64,000 nt of DNA. It comes from Misgurnus anguillicaudatus. Its lineage: Eukaryota > Chordata > Actinopteri > Cypriniformes > Cobitidae. The stretch spans positions 34,696,001 to 34,760,000 of the forward strand of contig NC_073361.2 of assembly GCF_027580225.2 (NCBI RefSeq), in the 5' to 3' direction. Position 1 is the stretch's first letter. The number at the start of each line of letters is the position of its first letter. Below are positions 38,901-52,718 of the stretch, in pieces. Under the pieces are notes generated by a model. It did not search any database, was not told the origin of the DNA, and worked only from the letters and a program-made list of their open reading frames with translations. The position numbers and the translations under genes were made by a program.

Positions 38901-41900
38901 GGTACTCTACACTGTTCTTCTGACATATGACCATAACACACCGACCCAAAGTGTGCCTCCATCTTATTTGAGACGTGAGATACCCTTTTATACATCCATC
39001 CTATGCTTACTTTCCACATTTCGGGCTGATAGGAGATTTCTAGGGTGGTCTTTAATGTCTATTTCTCAGTGGAAACCAGATCCAAAATAAATACTCCATG
39101 TCCATCTTCTTGTTGAGAAACCTTCTTACTAGTTTTGATACCAGCGGAGGCTGATTTTAAATGAGTTCTCAACACTCTATGCGGTGGAGTTTATATACCA
39201 CACATAAATATTTTTTTATTGTGTGTTTAACATTTTCTTTTAAATGTAAAACCCCTTTAATAATTTTACATCCACTTTTCCTCTGTCTCAGTGTCTATCT
39301 TTTATAGCTCTTTATATATCTGAGAAGGGCGTGGCTTCTCTCCTAATTTTCTTTCTTCTTCCCAACGTGAAATAAAATTTTAGAAAGCATATTTTTGCTT
39401 TTTACTTGCAATACCATAGTGAAACCATTGGCACAACAATGTGAACCACACTTTTCAAGGTCCAGAGAGCGAGGCACTCGCATGAGTTAGGTTAGGAATT
39501 GGCTAAAAGCCAGGCCACAGCCAGACCCAAGGTCCAACTCGGAAGCACTGACCATCGTTCAACTGGCCGCCTCAGGTAAGTCCCCATTATCATGCCAAAG
39601 GCCCAAAATAGTATGCACAAGCACTCACATAATTCTACATTTTGAAAAATAAATCCACATTAGTGGTTAGTGAGCTTAGGGCTGCTTTTTGCAGGGCTCG
39701 TGTGACGTTGGGGTTAGAGTTTGTGTTCAGGTGAGAGGATCTGTATGGATCTACTTCAATCACCGTCAACATTAAAGGACTCCAGATGGTGTTATGCTGG
39801 TGTTCGAGAGAAGGCTTTGGTTTGTTAGCCTGTCACGCGACGTTTCGACAGCTTTTTGTGTCTTCTTCAGGCGAGGCTTAATTTTTAAATTTATTAAAGA
39901 GGACTCAACACCGTTCTTCTGGTGGAGACTGATTTAAAATGAGGCTCTACACTGTTCAAAAGCTTCAGAAGGACCTTCAACATCGTCCAATGACAGAGAT
40001 TGATACGAGACCGGTACTCTACACTGTTCTTCTGACATATGACCATAACACACCGACCCAAAGTGTGCCTCCATCTTATTTGAGACGTGAGATACCCTTT
40101 TATACATCCATCCTATGCTTACTTTCCACATTTCGGGCTGATAGGAGATTTCTAGGGTGGTCTTTAATGTCTATTTCTCAGTGGAAACCAGATCCAAAAT
40201 AAATACTCCATGTCCATCTTCTTGTTGAGAAACCTTCTTACTAGTTTTGATACCAGCGGAGGCTGATTTTAAATGAGTTCTCAACACTCTATGCGGTGGA
40301 GTTTATATACCACACATAAATATTTTTTTATTGTGTGTTTAACATTTTCTTTTAAATGTAAAACCCCTTTAATAATTTTACATCCACTTTTCCTCTGTCT
40401 CAGTGTCTATCTTTTATAGCTCTTTATATATCTGAGAAGGGCGTGGCTTCTCTCCTAATTTTCTTTCTTCTTCCCAACGTGAAATAAAATTTTAGAAAGC
40501 ATATTTTTGCTTTTTACTTGCAATACCATAGTGAAACCATTGGCACAACAATGTGAACCACACTTTTCAAGGTCCAGAGAGCGAGGCACTCGCATGAGTT
40601 AGGTTAGGAATTGGCTAAAAGCCAGGCCACAGCCAGACCCAAGGTCCAACTCGGAAGCACTGACCATCGTTCAACTGGCCGCCTCAGGTAAGTCCCCATT
40701 ATCATGCCAAAGGCCCAAAATAGTATGCACAAGCACTTACAAAATTCTACATTTTGAAAAATAAATCCACATTAGTGGTTAGTGAGCTTAGGGCTGCTTT
40801 TTGCAGGGCTCGTGTGACGTTGGGGTTAGAGTTTGTGTTCAGGTGAGAGGATCTGTATGGATCTACTTCAATCACCGTCAACATTAAAGGACTCCAGATG
40901 GTGTTATGCTGGTGTTCGAGAGAAGGCTTTGGTTTGTTAGCCTGTCACGCGACGTTTCGACAGCTTTTTGTGTCTTCTTCAGGCGAGGCTTAATTTTTAA
41001 ATTTATTAAAGAGGACTCAACACCGTTCTTCTGGTGGAGACTGATTTAAAATGAGGCTCTACACTGTTCAAAAGCTTCAGAAGGACCTTCAACATCGTCC
41101 AATGACAGAGATTGATACGAGACCGGTACTCTACACTGTTCTTCTGACATATGACCATAACACACCGACCCAAAGTGTGCCTCCATCTTATTTGAGACGT
41201 GAGATACCCTTTTATACATCCATCCTATGCTTACTTTCCACATTTCGGGCTGATAGGAGATTTCTAGGGTGGTCTTTAATGTCTATTTCTCAGTGGAAAC
41301 CAGATCCAAAATAAATACTCCATGTCCATCTTCTTGTTGAGAAACCTTCTTACTAGTTTTGATACCAGCGGAGGCTGATTTTAAATGAGTTCTCAACACT
41401 CTATGCGGTGGAGTTTATATACCACACATAAATATTTTTTTATTGTGTGTTTAACATTTTCTTTTAAATGTAAAACCCCTTTAATAATTTTACATCCACT
41501 TTTCCTCTGTCTCAGTGTCTATCTTTTATAGCTCTTTATATATCTGAGAAGGGCGTGGCTTCTCTCCTAATTTTCTTTCTTCTTCCCAACGTGAAATAAA
41601 ATTTTAGAAAGCATATTTTTGCTTTTTACTTGCAATACCATAGTGAAACCATTGGCACAACAATGTGAACCACACTTTTCAAGGTCCAGAGAGCGAGGCA
41701 CTCGCATGAGTTAGGTTAGGAATTGGCTAAAAGCCAGGCCACAGCCAGACCCAAGGTCCAACTCGGAAGCACTGACCATCGTTCAACTGGCCGCCTCAGG
41801 TAAGTCCCCATTATCATGCCAAAGGCCCAAAATAGTATGCACAAGCACTTACAAAATTCTACATTTTGAAAAATAAATCCACATTAGTGGTTAGTGAGCT

Positions 41901-44900
41901 TAGGGCTGCTTTTTGCAGGGCTCGTGTGACGTTGGGGTTAGAGTTTGTGTTCAGGTGAGAGGATCTGTATGGATCTACTTCAATCACCGTCAACATTAAA
42001 GGACTCCAGATGGTGTTATGCTGGTGTTCGAGAGAAGGCTTTGGTTTGTTAGCCTGTCACGCGACGTTTCGACAGCTTTTTGTGTCTTCTTCAGGCGAGG
42101 CTTAATTTTTAAATTTATTAAAGAGGACTCAACACCGTTCTTCTGGTGGAGACTGATTTAAAATGAGGCTCTACACTGTTCAAAAGCTTCAGAAGGACCT
42201 TCAACATCGTCCAATGACAGAGATTGATACGAGACCGGTACTCTACACTGTTCTTCTGACATATGACCATAACACACCGACCCAAAGTGTGCCTCCATCT
42301 TATTTGAGACGTGAGATACCCTTTTATACATCCATCCTATGCTTACTTTCCACATTTCGGGCTGATAGGAGATTTCTAGGGTGGTCTTTAATGTCTATTT
42401 CTCAGTGGAAACCAGATCCAAAATAAATACTCCATGTCCATCTTCTTGTTGAGAAACCTTCTTACTAGTTTTGATACCAGCGGAGGCTGATTTTAAATGA
42501 GTTCTCAACACTCTATGCGGTGGAGTTTATATACCACACATAAATATTTTTTTATTGTGTGTTTAACATTTTCTTTTAAATGTAAAACCCCTTTAATAAT
42601 TTTACATCCACTTTTCCTCTGTCTCAGTGTCTATCTTTTATAGCTCTTTATATATCTGAGAAGGGCGTGGCTTCTCTCCTAATTTTCTTTCTTCTTCCCA
42701 ACGTGAAATAAAATTTTAGAAAGCATATTGTTGCTTTTTACTTGCAATACCATAGTGAAACCATTGGCACAACAATGTGAACCACACTTTTCAAGGTCCA
42801 GAGAGCGAGGCACTCGCATGAGTTAGGTTAGGAATTGGCTAAAAGCCAGGCCACAGCCAGACCCAAGGTCCAACTCGGAAGCACTGACCATCGTTCAACT
42901 GGCCGCCTCAGGTAAGTCCCCATTATCATGCCAAAGGCCCAAAATAGTATGCACAAGCACTCACATAATTCTACATTTTGAAAAATAAATCCACATTAGT
43001 GGTTAGTGAGCTTAGGGCTGCTTTTTGCAGGGCTCGTGTGACGTTGGGGTTAGAGTTTGTGTTCAGGTGAGAGGATCTGTATGGATCTACTTCAATCACC
43101 GTCAACATTAAAGGACTCCAGATGGTGTTATGCTGGTGTTCGAGAGAAGGCTTTGGTTTGTTAGCCTGTCACGCGACGTTTCGACAGCTTTTTGTGTCTT
43201 CTTCAGGCGAGGCTTAATTTTTAAATTTATTAAAGAGGACTCAACACCGTTCTTCTGGTGGAGACTGATTTAAAATGAGGCTCTACACTGTTCAAAAGCT
43301 TCAGAAGGACCTTCAACATCGTCCAATGACAGAGATTGATACGAGACCGGTACTCTACACTGTTCTTCTGACATATGACCATAACACACCGACCCAAAGT
43401 GTGCCTCCATCTTATTTGAGACGTGAGATACCCTTTTATACATCCATCCTATGCTTACTTTCCACATTTCGGGCTGATAGGAGATTTCTAGGGTGGTCTT
43501 TAATGTCTATTTCTCAGTGGAAACCAGATCCAAAATAAATACTCCATGTCCATCTTCTTGTTGAGAAACCTTCTTACTAGTTTTGATACCAGCGGAGGCT
43601 GATTTTAAATGAGTTCTCAACACTCTATGCGGTGGAGTTTATATACCACACATAAATATTTTTTTATTGTGTGTTTAACATTTTCTTTTAAATGTAAAAC
43701 CCCTTTAATAATTTTACATCCACTTTTCCTCTGTCTCAGTGTCTATCTTTTATAGCTCTTTATATATCTGAGAAGGGCGTGGCTTCTCTCCTAATTTTCT
43801 TTCTTCTTCCCAACGTGAAATAAAATTTTAGAAAGCATATTTTTGCTTTTTACTTGCAATACCATAGTGAAACCATTGGCACAACAATGTGAACCACACT
43901 TTTCAAGGTCCAGAGAGCGAGGCACTCGCATGAGTTAGGTTAGGAATTGGCTAAAAGCCAGGCCACAGCCAGACCCAAGGTCCAACTCGGAAGCACTGAC
44001 CATCGTTCAACTGGCCGCCTCAGGTAAGTCCCCATTATCATGCCAAAGGCCCAAAATAGTATGCACAAGCACTTACAAAATTCTACATTTTGAAAAATAA
44101 ATCCACATTAGTGGTTAGTGAGCTTAGGGCTGCTTTTTGCAGGGCTCGTGTGACGTTGGGGTTAGAGTTTGTGTTCAGGTGAGAGGATCTGTATGGATCT
44201 ACTTCAATCACCGTCAACATTAAAGGACTCCAGATGGTGTTATGCTGGTGTTCGAGAGAAGGCTTTGGTTTGTTAGCCTGTCACGCGACGTTTCGACAGC
44301 TTTTTGTGTCTTCTTCAGGCGAGGCTTAATTTTTAAATTTATTAAAGAGGACTCAACACCGTTCTTCTGGTGGAGACTGATTTAAAATGAGGCTCTACAC
44401 TGTTCAAAAGCTTCAGAAGGACCTTCAACATCGTCCAATGACAGAGATTGATACGAGACCGGTACTCTACACTGTTCTTCTGACATATGACCATAACACA
44501 CCGACCCAAAGTGTGCCTCCATCTTATTTGAGACGTGAGATACCCTTTTATACATCCATCCTATGCTTACTTTCCACATTTCGGGCTGATAGGAGATTTC
44601 TAGGGTGGTCTTTAATGTCTATTTCTCAGTGGAAACCAGATCCAAAATAAATACTCCATGTCCATCTTCTTGTTGAGAAACCTTCTTACTAGTTTTGATA
44701 CCAGCGGAGGCTGATTTTAAATGAGTTCTCAACACTCTATGCGGTGGAGTTTATATACCACACATAAATATTTTTTTATTGTGTGTTTAACATTTTCTTT
44801 TAAATGTAAAACCCCTTTAATAATTTTACATCCACTTTTCCTCTGTCTCAGTGTCTATCTTTTATAGCTCTTTATATATCTGAGAAGGGCGTGGCTTCTC

Positions 44901-47900
44901 TCCTAATTTTCTTTCTTCTTCCCAACGTGAAATAAAATTTTAGAAAGCATATTTTTGCTTTTTACTTGCAATACCATAGTGAAACCATTGGCACAACAAT
45001 GTGAACCACACTTTTCAAGGTCCAGAGAGCGAGGCACTCGCATGAGTTAGGTTAGGAATTGGCTAAAAGCCAGGCCACAGCCAGACCCAAGGTCCAACTC
45101 GGAAGCACTGACCATCGTTCAACTGGCCGCCTCAGGTAAGTCCCCATTATCATGCCAAAGGCCCAAAATAGTATGCACAAGCACTTACAAAATTCTACAT
45201 TTTGAAAAATAAATCCACATTAGTGGTTAGTGAGCTTAGGGCTGCTTTTTGCAGGGCTCGTGTGACGTTGGGGTTAGAGTTTGTGTTCAGGTGAGAGGAT
45301 CTGTATGGATCTACTTCAATCACCGTCAACATTAAAGGACTCCAGATGGTGTTATGCTGGTGTTCGAGAGAAGGCTTTGGTTTGTTAGCCTGTCACGCGA
45401 CGTTTCGACAGCTTTTTGTGTCTTCTTCAGGCGAGGCTTAATTTTTAAATTTATTAAAGAGGACTCAACACCGTTCTTCTGGTGGAGACTGATTTAAAAT
45501 GAGGCTCTACACTGTTCAAAAGCTTCAGAAGGACCTTCAACATCGTCCAATGACAGAGATTGATACGAGACCGGTACTCTACACTGTTCTTCTGACATAT
45601 GACCATAACACACCGACCCAAAGTGTGCCTCCATCTTATTTGAGACGTGAGATACCCTTTTATACATCCATCCTATGCTTACTTTCCACATTTCGGGCTG
45701 ATAGGAGATTTCTAGGGTGGTCTTTAATGTCTATTTCTCAGTGGAAACCAGATCCAAAATAAATACTCCATGTCCATCTTCTTGTTGAGAAACCTTCTTA
45801 CTAGTTTTGATACCAGCGGAGGCTGATTTTAAATGAGTTCTCAACACTCTATGCGGTGGAGTTTATATACCACACATAAATATTTTTTTATTGTGTGTTT
45901 AACATTTTCTTTTAAATGTAAAACCCCTTTAATAATTTTACATCCACTTTTCCTCTGTCTCAGTGTCTATCTTTTATAGCTCTTTATATATCTGAGAAGG
46001 GCGTGGCTTCTCTCCTAATTTTCTTTCTTCTTCCCAACGTGAAATAAAATTTTAGAAAGCATATTTTTGCTTTTTACTTGCAATACCATAGTGAAACCAT
46101 TGGCACAACAATGTGAACCACACTTTTCAAGGTCCAGAGAGCGAGGCACTCGCATGAGTTAGGTTAGGAATTGGCTAAAAGCCAGGCCACAGCCAGACCC
46201 AAGGTCCAACTCGGAAGCACTGACCATCGTTCAACTGGCCGCCTCAGGTAAGTCCCCATTATCATGCCAAAGGCCCAAAATAGTATGCACAAGCACTTAC
46301 AAAATTCTACATTTTGAAAAATAAATCCACATTAGTGGTTAGTGAGCTTAGGGCTGCTTTTTGCAGGGCTCGTGTGACGTTGGGGTTAGAGTTTGTGTTC
46401 AGGTGAGAGGATCTGTATGGATCTACTTCAATCACCGTCAACATTAAAGGACTCCAGATGGTGTTATGCTGGTGTTCGAGAGAAGGCTTTGGTTTGTTAG
46501 CCTGTCACGCGACGTTTCGACAGCTTTTTGTGTCTTCTTCAGGCGAGGCTTAATTTTTAAATTTATTAAAGAGGACTCAACACCGTTCTTCTGGTGGAGA
46601 CTGATTTAAAATGAGGCTCTACACTGTTCAAAAGCTTCAGAAGGACCTTCAACATCGTCCAATGACAGAGATTGATACGAGACCGGTACTCTACACTGTT
46701 CTTCTGACATATGACCATAACACACCGACCCAAAGTGTGCCTCCATCTTATTTGAGACGTGAGATACCCTTTTATACATCCATCCTATGCTTACTTTCCA
46801 CATTTCGGGCTGATAGGAGATTTCTAGGGTGGTCTTTAATGTCTATTTCTCAGTGGAAACCAGATCCAAAATAAATACTCCATGTCCATCTTCTTGTTGA
46901 GAAACCTTCTTACTAGTTTTGATACCAGCGGAGGCTGATTTTAAATGAGTTCTCAACACTCTATGCGGTGGAGTTTATATACCACACATAAATATTTTTT
47001 TATTGTGTGTTTAACATTTTCTTTTAAATGTAAAACCCCTTTAATAATTTTACATCCACTTTTCCTCTGTCTCAGTGTCTATCTTTTATAGCTCTTTATA
47101 TATCTGAGAAGGGCGTGGCTTCTCTCCTAATTTTCTTTCTTCTTCCCAACGTGAAATAAAATTTTAGAAAGCATATTTTTGCTTTTTACTTGCAATACCA
47201 TAGTGAAACCATTGGCACAACAATGTGAACCACACTTTTCAAGGTCCAGAGAGCGAGGCACTCGCATGAGTTAGGTTAGGAATTGGCTAAAAGCCAGGCC
47301 ACAGCCAGACCCAAGGTCCAACTCGGAAGCACTGACCATCGTTCAACTGGCCGCCTCAGGTAAGTCCCCATTATCATGCCAAAGGCCCAAAATAGTATGC
47401 ACAAGCACTTACAAAATTCTACATTTTGAAAAATAAATCCACATTAGTGGTTAGTGAGCTTAGGGCTGCTTTTTGCAGGGCTCGTGTGACGTTGGGGTTA
47501 GAGTTTGTGTTCAGGTGAGAGGATCTGTATGGATCTACTTCAATCACCGTCAACATTAAAGGACTCCAGATGGTGTTATGCTGGTGTTCGAGAGAAGGCT
47601 TTGGTTTGTTAGCCTGTCACGCGACGTTTCGACAGCTTTTTGTGTCTTCTTCAGGCGAGGCTTAATTTTTAAATTTATTAAAGAGGACTCAACACCGTTC
47701 TTCTGGTGGAGACTGATTTAAAATGAGGCTCTACACTGTTCAAAAGCTTCAGAAGGACCTTCAACATCGTCCAATGACAGAGATTGATACGAGACCGGTA
47801 CTCTACACTGTTCTTCTGACATATGACCATAACACACCGACCCAAAGTGTGCCTCCATCTTATTTGAGACGTGAGATACCCTTTTATACATCCATCCTAT

Positions 47901-48814
47901 GCTTACTTTCCACATTTCGGGCTGATAGGAGATTTCTAGGGTGGTCTTTAATGTCTATTTCTCAGTGGAAACCAGATCCAAAATAAATACTCCATGTCCA
48001 TCTTCTTGTTGAGAAACCTTCTTACTAGTTTTGATACCAGCGGAGGCTGATTTTAAATGAGTTCTCAACACTCTATGCGGTGGAGTTTATATACCACACA
48101 TAAATATTTTTTTATTGTGTGTTTAACATTTTCTTTTAAATGTAAAACCCCTTTAATAATTTTACATCCACTTTTCCTCTGTCTCAGTGTCTATCTTTTA
48201 TAGCTCTTTATATATCTGAGAAGGGCGTGGCTTCTCTCCTAATTTTCTTTCTTCTTCCCAACGTGAAATAAAATTTTAGAAAGCATATTTTTGCTTTTTA
48301 CTTGTAATACCATAGTGAAACCATTGGCACAACAATGTGAACCACACTTTTCAAGGTCCAGAGAGCGAGGCACTCGCATGAGTTAGGTTAGGAATTGGCT
48401 AAAAGCCAGGCCACAGCCAGACCCAAGGTCCAACTCGGAAGCACTGACCATCGTTCAACTGGCCGCCTCAGGTAAGTCCCCATTATCATGCCAAAGGCCC
48501 AAAATAGTATGCACAAGCACTTACAAAATTCTACATTTTGAAAAATAAATCCACATTAGTGGTTAGTGAGCTTAGGGCTGCTTTTTGCAGGGCTCGTGTG
48601 ACGTTGGGGTTAGAGTTTGTGTTCAGGTGAGAGGATCTGTATGGATCTACTTCAATCACCGTCAACATTAAAGGACTCCAGATGGTGTTATGCTGGTGTT
48701 CGAGAGAAGGCTTTGGTTTGTTAGCCTGTCACGCGACGTTTCGACAGCTTTTTGTGTCTTCTTCAGGCGAGGCTTAATTTTTAAATTTATTAAAGAGGAC
48801 TCAACACCGTTCTT

Positions 48815-48850
48815 TAGGGTTAGGGTTAGGTTAGGTTAGGTTAGGTTAGG
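48815..48850 (+). repeat. Interstitial TTAGGG/TTAGG tract between two repeat families
   Basis: Two TTAGGG units followed by several TTAGG units join the truncated last 1.11-kb copy to the first 2.18-kb copy. The tract replaces the rest of the 1.11-kb unit, as expected of a healed or fused end. Confidence 0.95.
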
Positions 48851-49249
48851 TATTGAAGATACAACGTCTCCCCCTGTACAGACTCTGCACAGTTTGGTTT
48901 AGGGAGAACGAGGAAAAGGCACGGGCCGGCGCATGTTTTTGGAGGTCGACGCACTGAATCCCTTACAAGGACTAGAGTCTCGCCCCCGTCCAGTAGGCTT
49001 AACGCCACAAATCTATACCCACCGAGCGTCATCGAAATCCGGTCGAGCAAGGGAGTAAGGGGAGACGGGGACGAGACTGCGCCAGCCATCTCCCTGATGC
49101 CTGTCTGGGCTTCATAGTACTCCCTTACTCGACTCCCTCCTCCTCAGAAATCTCAGGAGGAGGGCCGAGCAAGCGATAACATTATGCAATGCTTACCTTT
49201 CAATCGCTCCTCTGCGCTTGGCAATTAATGGTCCGATTCGGGTTTTATT

Positions 49250-49910
49250 AGTCTAGTTTTGGCCTTGTATTGTGGATCGTACGTACACAAAGTAGCGTTC
49301 TATTCTGTTTCCTTATATGTAGCCTTTTCATTTTTATACGTGACATTTGTTTTTGAAAGTTTATGCCCGTCTCACGGTTTTGTTAAATTTGTTTTAGAGT
49401 AAAGGCCTCATTTAACGGACTGTATTTTCACCAAATAGTGTTTCATACCTGTCCTTATGTCATTGCCTTTTCTTCCATTTTCGTTACGTCCCTCGTCGAT
49501 TTCATCATTGTCGTCGATAAGCAGCCGTCCCATCCTTCCACAGGTCGCACCTTTAAAAAACTGTGTTTGGGAATTAATAACACGTTTTGGGGTTTAATTA
49601 GTTTTGTTTTAGAGTCTTGGCCTTGTTTTGTGGATTGTCTCACACAGAGTAGCGTTCTATACCTTTTCCATACGTTTCGCCTTTTCACCTTTAATCCGTG
49701 ACTTTTGTTTTTAAGAGTTTATACCCGCCTCAGGGTTTTGTTTATTTTTAAGTTTTGGCCTCATTTTGCGGACTGTATTTGCACAACGTTGCGTTCTATA
49801 CCCTGTCCTTATGTTATTGCCTTTTCTTCTATTTTCATTACATTTCTTGTGAATGTTCTGCATTGTTGTTGATAATCACAAGTGGTCCTATCCCTCCAGA
49901 GGTCACCGAT
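49250..49910. repeat. Degenerate ~355-bp internal duplication within the 2.18-kb unit
   Basis: GGCC(T)TGT.TTGTGGAT.GT...GTAGCGTTCTAT...CCTTTTCA occurs at 49261 and 49619 (358 bp apart), and GGCCTCATTT..CGGACTGTATTT.CAC...CCTGTCCTTATGT.ATTGCC at 49404 and 49757 (353 bp apart). The two halves also resemble each other at ~140-bp spacing, so the block descends from four diverged ~140-bp elements. It recurs in the second copy and partly in the third. Confidence 0.75.
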
Positions 49911-50534
49911 GCCAATGCGAGGGAAATGTTTGAGACACATCGTCAGTAGCACCACCTCATGAATCATCGGATGTTTCAGGGTTTTATGTACTATACACCC
50001 TCCTCATGAGGCACCCTCGCCTGGTGGATCAGTCCAGGCGTGTGTCTCGTAGCCAATCGCTATAGAAACGATCAGACTCTCAATTGGTTAGGTTGGAGTC
50101 TAATGAATAAACATCAGATTTTTGCCTTGGAGATGAGAGCTCTTTTATGGATTCTAATAATAAATTAAATCTTAAAATTCAATTAATTTTACATATATAG
50201 CGGTATTTACAATTGTTTAATTGTTTCATATTAATAAAAGTCACCCTTGTTAATCCAGTGTTTTTAAGGCTAAGTTAATATGAGAGCCGAGTAACATGCT
50301 AAACCACGTGGTTTTGCCAATGTCAACAAATTAGATAATTCCCAGACTAAAGGCTAACTGGTGATGTTAAAAAGTTACTATATTGATGTAATGTACATAT
50401 GTCACCTTTAAAACAGCTGATTTAAGTCCTTTGTAGTTCTTTTATTCGATGTTTAGCACGTGTTGTCCAGTCCATCCACACTGCAGATGAAAACATGAGT
50501 CTAATGAGGTTTTTGAGAAATTTGACGATCGCGT

Positions 50535-50549
50535 GTCGCCCCCTTGTGG
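50535..50549 (-). promoter_or_regulatory. CTCF-like motif in 2.18-kb unit 1
   Basis: The minus strand reads CCACAAGGGGGCGAC, close to the vertebrate CTCF core CCA(C/G)(C/T)AG(A/G)GGGC(A/G), with one core mismatch at the fifth base. CTCF occupies human subtelomeres near TERRA promoters. Occupancy here is untested. Confidence 0.4.
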
Positions 50550-50789
50550 TTACTCTACGCAATTACAGCCTCAGCATTTCTACTTAAATGTCTGTTTTAA
50601 TTATTAAGGTGTTAAATGTTAAATTGGAAATAAATGTTTAATGTTATCCTTTAACAAATGTTGTATTTTTTATAAATTCAGTCTTTTACAAGAGGGGAAT
50701 TAAAACGAATTGCCTGTTTAGCTCATTGATCTATTAAAACCTGAAAGGCTGCTTTTGGTCACCCTACATTTTAAAACATATTTTTAGGG

Positions 50790-50950
50790 TCCTGGATGTT
50801 AGGGTTTGATTTTGGAGAGGTTAGGGGCTAAATCTGCTCCATAAAAGCAATTTTGGGGTTTGGTTTTGGAGAGGTTAAGGGTTAAATCTGCTCCATAAAA
50901 GCAATGTTATGGGAGTTGGGGTTTGGTTTTGTGCGGGTTGGGGGATACAT
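50790..50950 (+). repeat. G-rich minisatellite with telomere-like words
   Basis: Degenerate ~60-bp units of the form GGTTTG.TTTTGGAGAGGTTA.GGG.TAAATCTGCTCCATAAAAGCAAT recur two to three times and include GGGTTTG, GGTTAGGGG and GGTTAAGGG. The block repeats at about 52974-53134. G-runs could support G-quadruplex folding. Confidence 0.65.
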
Positions 50951-52718
50951 TTATTCAGCGAGACCCCAGTCCGTTCAGGGTTTACTGAGCTTCTCTGTCG
51001 ACCCCCTAGGTCCGAAGGCAACTGGCTAGTTTAGGTATTGAAGATACAACGTCTCCCCCTGTACAGACTCTGCACAGTTTGGTTTAGGGAGAACGAGGAA
51101 AAGGCACGGGCCGGCGCATGTTTTTGGAGGTCGACGCACTGAATCCCTTACAAGGACTAGAGTCTCGCCCCCGTCCAGTAGGCTTAACGCCACAAATCTA
51201 TACCCACCGAGCGTCATCGAAATCCGGTCGAGCAAGGGAGTAAGGGGAGACGGGGACGAGACTGCGCCAGCCATCTCCCTGATGCCTGTCTGGGCTTCAT
51301 AGTACTCCCTTACTCGACTCCCTCCTCCTCAGAAATCTCAGGAGGAGGGCCGAGCAAGCGATAACATTATGCAATGCTTACCTTTCAATCGCTCCTCTGC
51401 GCTTGGCAATTAATGGTCCGATTCGGGTTTTATTAGTCTAGTTTTGGCCTTGTATTGTGGATCGTACGTACACAAAGTAGCGTTCTATTCTGTTTCCTTA
51501 TATGTAGCCTTTTCATTTTTATACGTGACATTTGTTTTTGAAAGTTTATGCCCGTCTCACGGTTTTGTTAAATTTGTTTTAGAGTAAAGGCCTCATTTAA
51601 CGGACTGTATTTTCACCAAATAGTGTTTCATACCTGTCCTTATGTCATTGCCTTTTCTTCCATTTTCGTTACGTCCCTCGTCGATTTCATCATTGTCGTC
51701 GATAAGCAGCCGTCCCATCCTTCCACAGGTCGCACCTTTAAAAAACTGTGTTTGGGAATTAATAACACGTTTTGGGGTTTAATTAGTTTTGTTTTAGAGT
51801 CTTGGCCTTGTTTTGTGGATTGTCTCACACAGAGTAGCGTTCTATACCTTTTCCATACGTTTCGCCTTTTCACCTTTAATCCGTGACTTTTGTTTTTAAG
51901 AGTTTATACCCGCCTCAGGGTTTTGTTTATTTTTAAGTTTTGGCCTCATTTTGCGGACTGTATTTGCACAACGTTGCGTTCTATACCCTGTCCTTATGTT
52001 ATTGCCTTTTCTTCTATTTTCATTACATTTCTTGTGGATGTCTTCATTGTTGTTGATAATCACAAGTGGTCCTATCCCTCCAGAGGTCACCGATGCCAAT
52101 GCGAGGGAAATGTTTGAGACACATCGTCAGTAGCACCACCTCATGAATCATCGGATGTTTCAGGGTTTTATGTACTATACACCCTCCTCATGAGGCACCC
52201 TCGCCTGGTGGATCAGTCCAGGCGTGTGTCTCGTAGCCAATCGCTATAGAAACGATCAGACTCTCAATTGGTTAGGTTGGAGTCTAATGAATAAACATCA
52301 GATTTTTGCCTTGGAGATGAGAGCTCTTTTATGGATTCTAATAATAAATTAAATCTTAAAATTCAATTAATTTTACATATATAGCGGTATTTACAATTGT
52401 TTAATTGTTTCATATTAATAAAAGTCACCCTTGTTAATCCAGTGTTTTTAAGGCTAAGTTAATATGAGAGCCGAGTAACATGCTAAACCACGTGGTTTTG
52501 CCAATGTCAACAAATTAGATAATTCCCAGACTAAAGGCTAACTGGTGATGTTAAAAAGTTACTATATTGATGTAATGTACATATGTCACCTTTAAAACAG
52601 CTGATTTAAGTCCTTTGTAGTTCTTTTATTCGATGTTTAGCACGTGTTGTCCAGTCCATCCACACTGCAGATGAAAACATGAGTCTAATGAGGTTTTTGA
52701 GAAATTTGACGATCGCGT

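Larger units (their letters stand above)
4985..48814. repeat. Megasatellite: 1112/1114-bp unit, 39 complete copies and one truncated
   Basis: The unit begins GTTAGGAATTGGC and recurs every 1112 or 1114 bp without interruption for 43.8 kb. The final copy (from about 48387) is cut after about 428 bp, where telomere-type repeat begins at 48815. The two unit lengths come from one site, TTTAAATTTATT versus TTTAAAAAATTATT. Copies are otherwise almost identical. Within a unit (coordinates of copy 1) are two splice-like introns (5070-5188, 5225-5364), ~50-bp degenerate sub-repeats containing GATTTAAAATGAG or CTCTACACTGTTC (near 5397, 5490 and 5748), AATAAA at about 5691 and 5965, a TATA/GC-box-like patch (5917-5942), the inverted repeat GCGAG/CTCGC (6075-6087) and a (TTAGG)2 stub at the junction. 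Identical 87- and 65-codon frames on opposite strands recur in every unit. I do not call them genes. Confidence 0.97.

Noticed and set aside
4985..48814. CRISPR-like array
   Set aside because: Units are over 1.1 kb with no unique spacers, and all context is eukaryotic.
49080..49240. Possible snRNA-like sequence near GCTTACCTTTC
   Set aside because: The similarity is limited to a donor-splice-complementary word; no Sm site or stem-loop order of U1 was found.
49980..50090. Possible tRNA-like or Pol III element around GGTGGATCAGTCCAGG
   Set aside because: No cloverleaf, no convincing A and B boxes at the right spacing.
48841..52133. Open frames of 60-87 codons in the 2.18-kb units
   Set aside because: Sense and antisense frames overlap (49438-49701 and 49455-49688), composition is simple, and copies differ by frame-changing indels (for example near 49860).
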